From the NCBI GenBank assembly GCA_039923755.1, contig JBDTCD010000118.1:1-5976 (forward strand): a DNA stretch of 5,976 nucleotides, written 5' to 3'. This stretch comes from Terrimesophilobacter sp039923755 (lineage in GTDB: Bacteria; Actinomycetota; Actinomycetes; Actinomycetales; Microbacteriaceae). The notes below the pieces were generated by a model. It did not search any database and was not told where the DNA came from. It saw only the letters and a list, made by a program, of their open reading frames with translations. Shown piece by piece: positions 5,298 to 5,976 of this stretch. How positions within the stretch are numbered: position 1 is the first letter of the stretch; each line of letters begins with the position of its first letter. The translations under genes and the position numbers were made by a program.

Positions 5298-5976
5298 TCT
5301 GTACCGAGCCACTGGTCAATAATGACGCGCGCGATCGACGCGGGCCCCGGGAGGATAAGACTTGATTCACTGCGCAATTCAGCTCGGCTGAACCACCGCA
5401 GGTCGAGGATTTCGGTGCCATCTGGAGTGAGCGCCCACTCCCGAGCGGGGTCGGCGAGCGCGCGGAATCCCACCATGAGCGAAGCGGGGAAAGGCCATGG
5501 CTGCGAGCCAAGGTACATCGGGTCGATAACCCGAATGCCGGATTCCTCGAATATTTCGCGCACGACAGCGGCTTCGAGTGACTCCCCCGGCTCGACGAAC
5601 CCGGCAAGCAGAGAATAGCGATCGTTCTGCCACATGGCGTTGGATCCGAGCAACAGACGATCCTCGTCATCCACGACTGCCACGATGATCGCAGGGTCGG
5701 TGCGGGGAAACACTTCGGCAGCGTCTCCGGCTGCCCGCAGCACCCAACCACCTTGTTCTGGCACAAGTGGTTCGCCCGTGCGGGGCGAGAATCGGTGCGT
5801 TGCGCGCCAGTTGGCCAGAGCGACCGCTTCAACGAGCAACCCGGCATCGCGATCATCGAGCACGGCAGCCAACTCCCGCATGCCGAGCCACTCTTCTTCA
5901 GCGCCAAGAGCCAGTGCCGCGTCATCGTCGAGGTCAACCGCGAGGATGGCGGTGCCGACGGGTTCTCTGCTGGTCA
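5294..5976 (-). CDS. nudC: NudC-type NADH/NAD-cap pyrophosphatase, C-terminal part, cysteine-less ribbon
   Basis: The last 226 residues of a Nudix hydrolase whose N-terminus lies beyond the right edge; NudC proteins are usually about 260-320 aa, so perhaps 40-90 residues are missing. NudC cleaves NADH/NAD+ to NMN(H) plus AMP and, in several bacteria, removes NAD caps from RNA. The Nudix box GFVEPGESLEAAVVREIFEESGI occupies visible residues 125-147 and fits Gx5Ex7REUxEExGU exactly. The NudC-specific SQPWPFPASLM follows at 157-167. FPRTDPAII precedes the fold at 89-97. The zinc-ribbon region HRFSPRTGEP...GGWVLRAAG (60-83) lacks all four cysteines normally found there (Ser and Thr replace the CxxC pair, Ala the next), so no zinc should bind. 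The reading frame is open to the edge, so the codons upstream of the internal ATG at 5881 are coding. The TGA stop overlaps the helicase GTG by 4 nt, marking an operon. Confidence 0.92.
   Translation of the reverse strand, partial: TSREPVGTAILAVDLDDDAALALGAEEEWLGMRELAAVLDDRDAGLLVEAVALANWRATHRFSPRTGEPLVPEQGGWVLRAAGDAAEVFPRTDPAIIVAVVDDEDRLLLGSNAMWQNDRYSLLAGFVEPGESLEAAVVREIFEESGIRVIDPMYLGSQPWPFPASLMVGFRALADPAREWALTPDGTEILDLRWFSRAELRSESSLILPGPASIARVIIDQWLGTE

Noticed and set aside
4938..5618. Plus-strand open frame (226 codons) opposite the helicase and nudC
   Set aside because: It crosses two confident minus-strand genes, is rich in Arg, Ser and His, and has no family resemblance.
1..5976. Mobile elements, CRISPR arrays, tRNA/rRNA genes, toxin-antitoxin or restriction-modification genes
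   Set aside because: I saw no direct repeat-spacer pattern, transposase motif, terminal inverted repeats, tRNA-like clover sequence or extra small gene. All gaps between genes are 104 bp or shorter.

Overview
The window is about 6 kb of gene-dense, GC-rich chromosomal DNA (roughly 60% GC by eye) with GTG and TTG starts and short spacers. Protein content and gene order point to an actinobacterium, most likely of the family Microbacteriaceae. This placement is inferred from family resemblance and recalled synteny, not from a search. I see no mobile element, CRISPR array, tRNA or rRNA.

Layout, left to right. Positions 1-74 (minus) hold the first 24 codons of a UPF0182-type membrane protein, cut by the window edge. 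Positions 144-1256 (minus) encode a membrane-anchored PDZ plus Lon-type Ser/Lys protease (YlbL-like). A 104-bp divergent intergenic region separates it from 1361-2746 (plus), a member of the actinobacterial 'zinc-dependent metalloprotease' (zincin_2) family whose expected HExxH motif reads RELAH. Positions 2804-3712 (plus) encode a protein resembling the E1/ThiF-like, TOMM leader-peptide-binding/cyclodehydratase family, with a CxxC...CxC cysteine set. Its 3' end overlaps by 104 nt, tail to tail, the end of a UvrD/Rep-type (UvrD2-like) DNA helicase at 3609-5297 (minus). The helicase GTG start overlaps by 4 nt the stop codon of a NudC-type NADH pyrophosphatase at 5294-5976 (minus), whose N-terminus lies beyond the right edge.

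How the genes may work together: nudC and uvrD2 form a translationally coupled minus-strand pair (NAD(H)/NAD-capped RNA hydrolysis and DNA unwinding). The other four genes form a divergent block: UPF0182 and the PDZ/Lon protease act at the membrane on one side, and the zincin-like and E1-like proteins are probably cytoplasmic on the other. The order resembles, from memory, the M. tuberculosis Rv3193c-Rv3199c region but is more compact. The most interesting points are the degenerate metal motif, the cysteine-less NudC ribbon, the orphan E1-like protein, the short helicase, the long convergent overlap, and an over-represented CGGATGCC/GGCATCCG octamer forming nested inverted repeats near 3551-3592. 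Nothing here proves a new system. The best candidate for one is the protease/pseudo-zincin/E1-like block.
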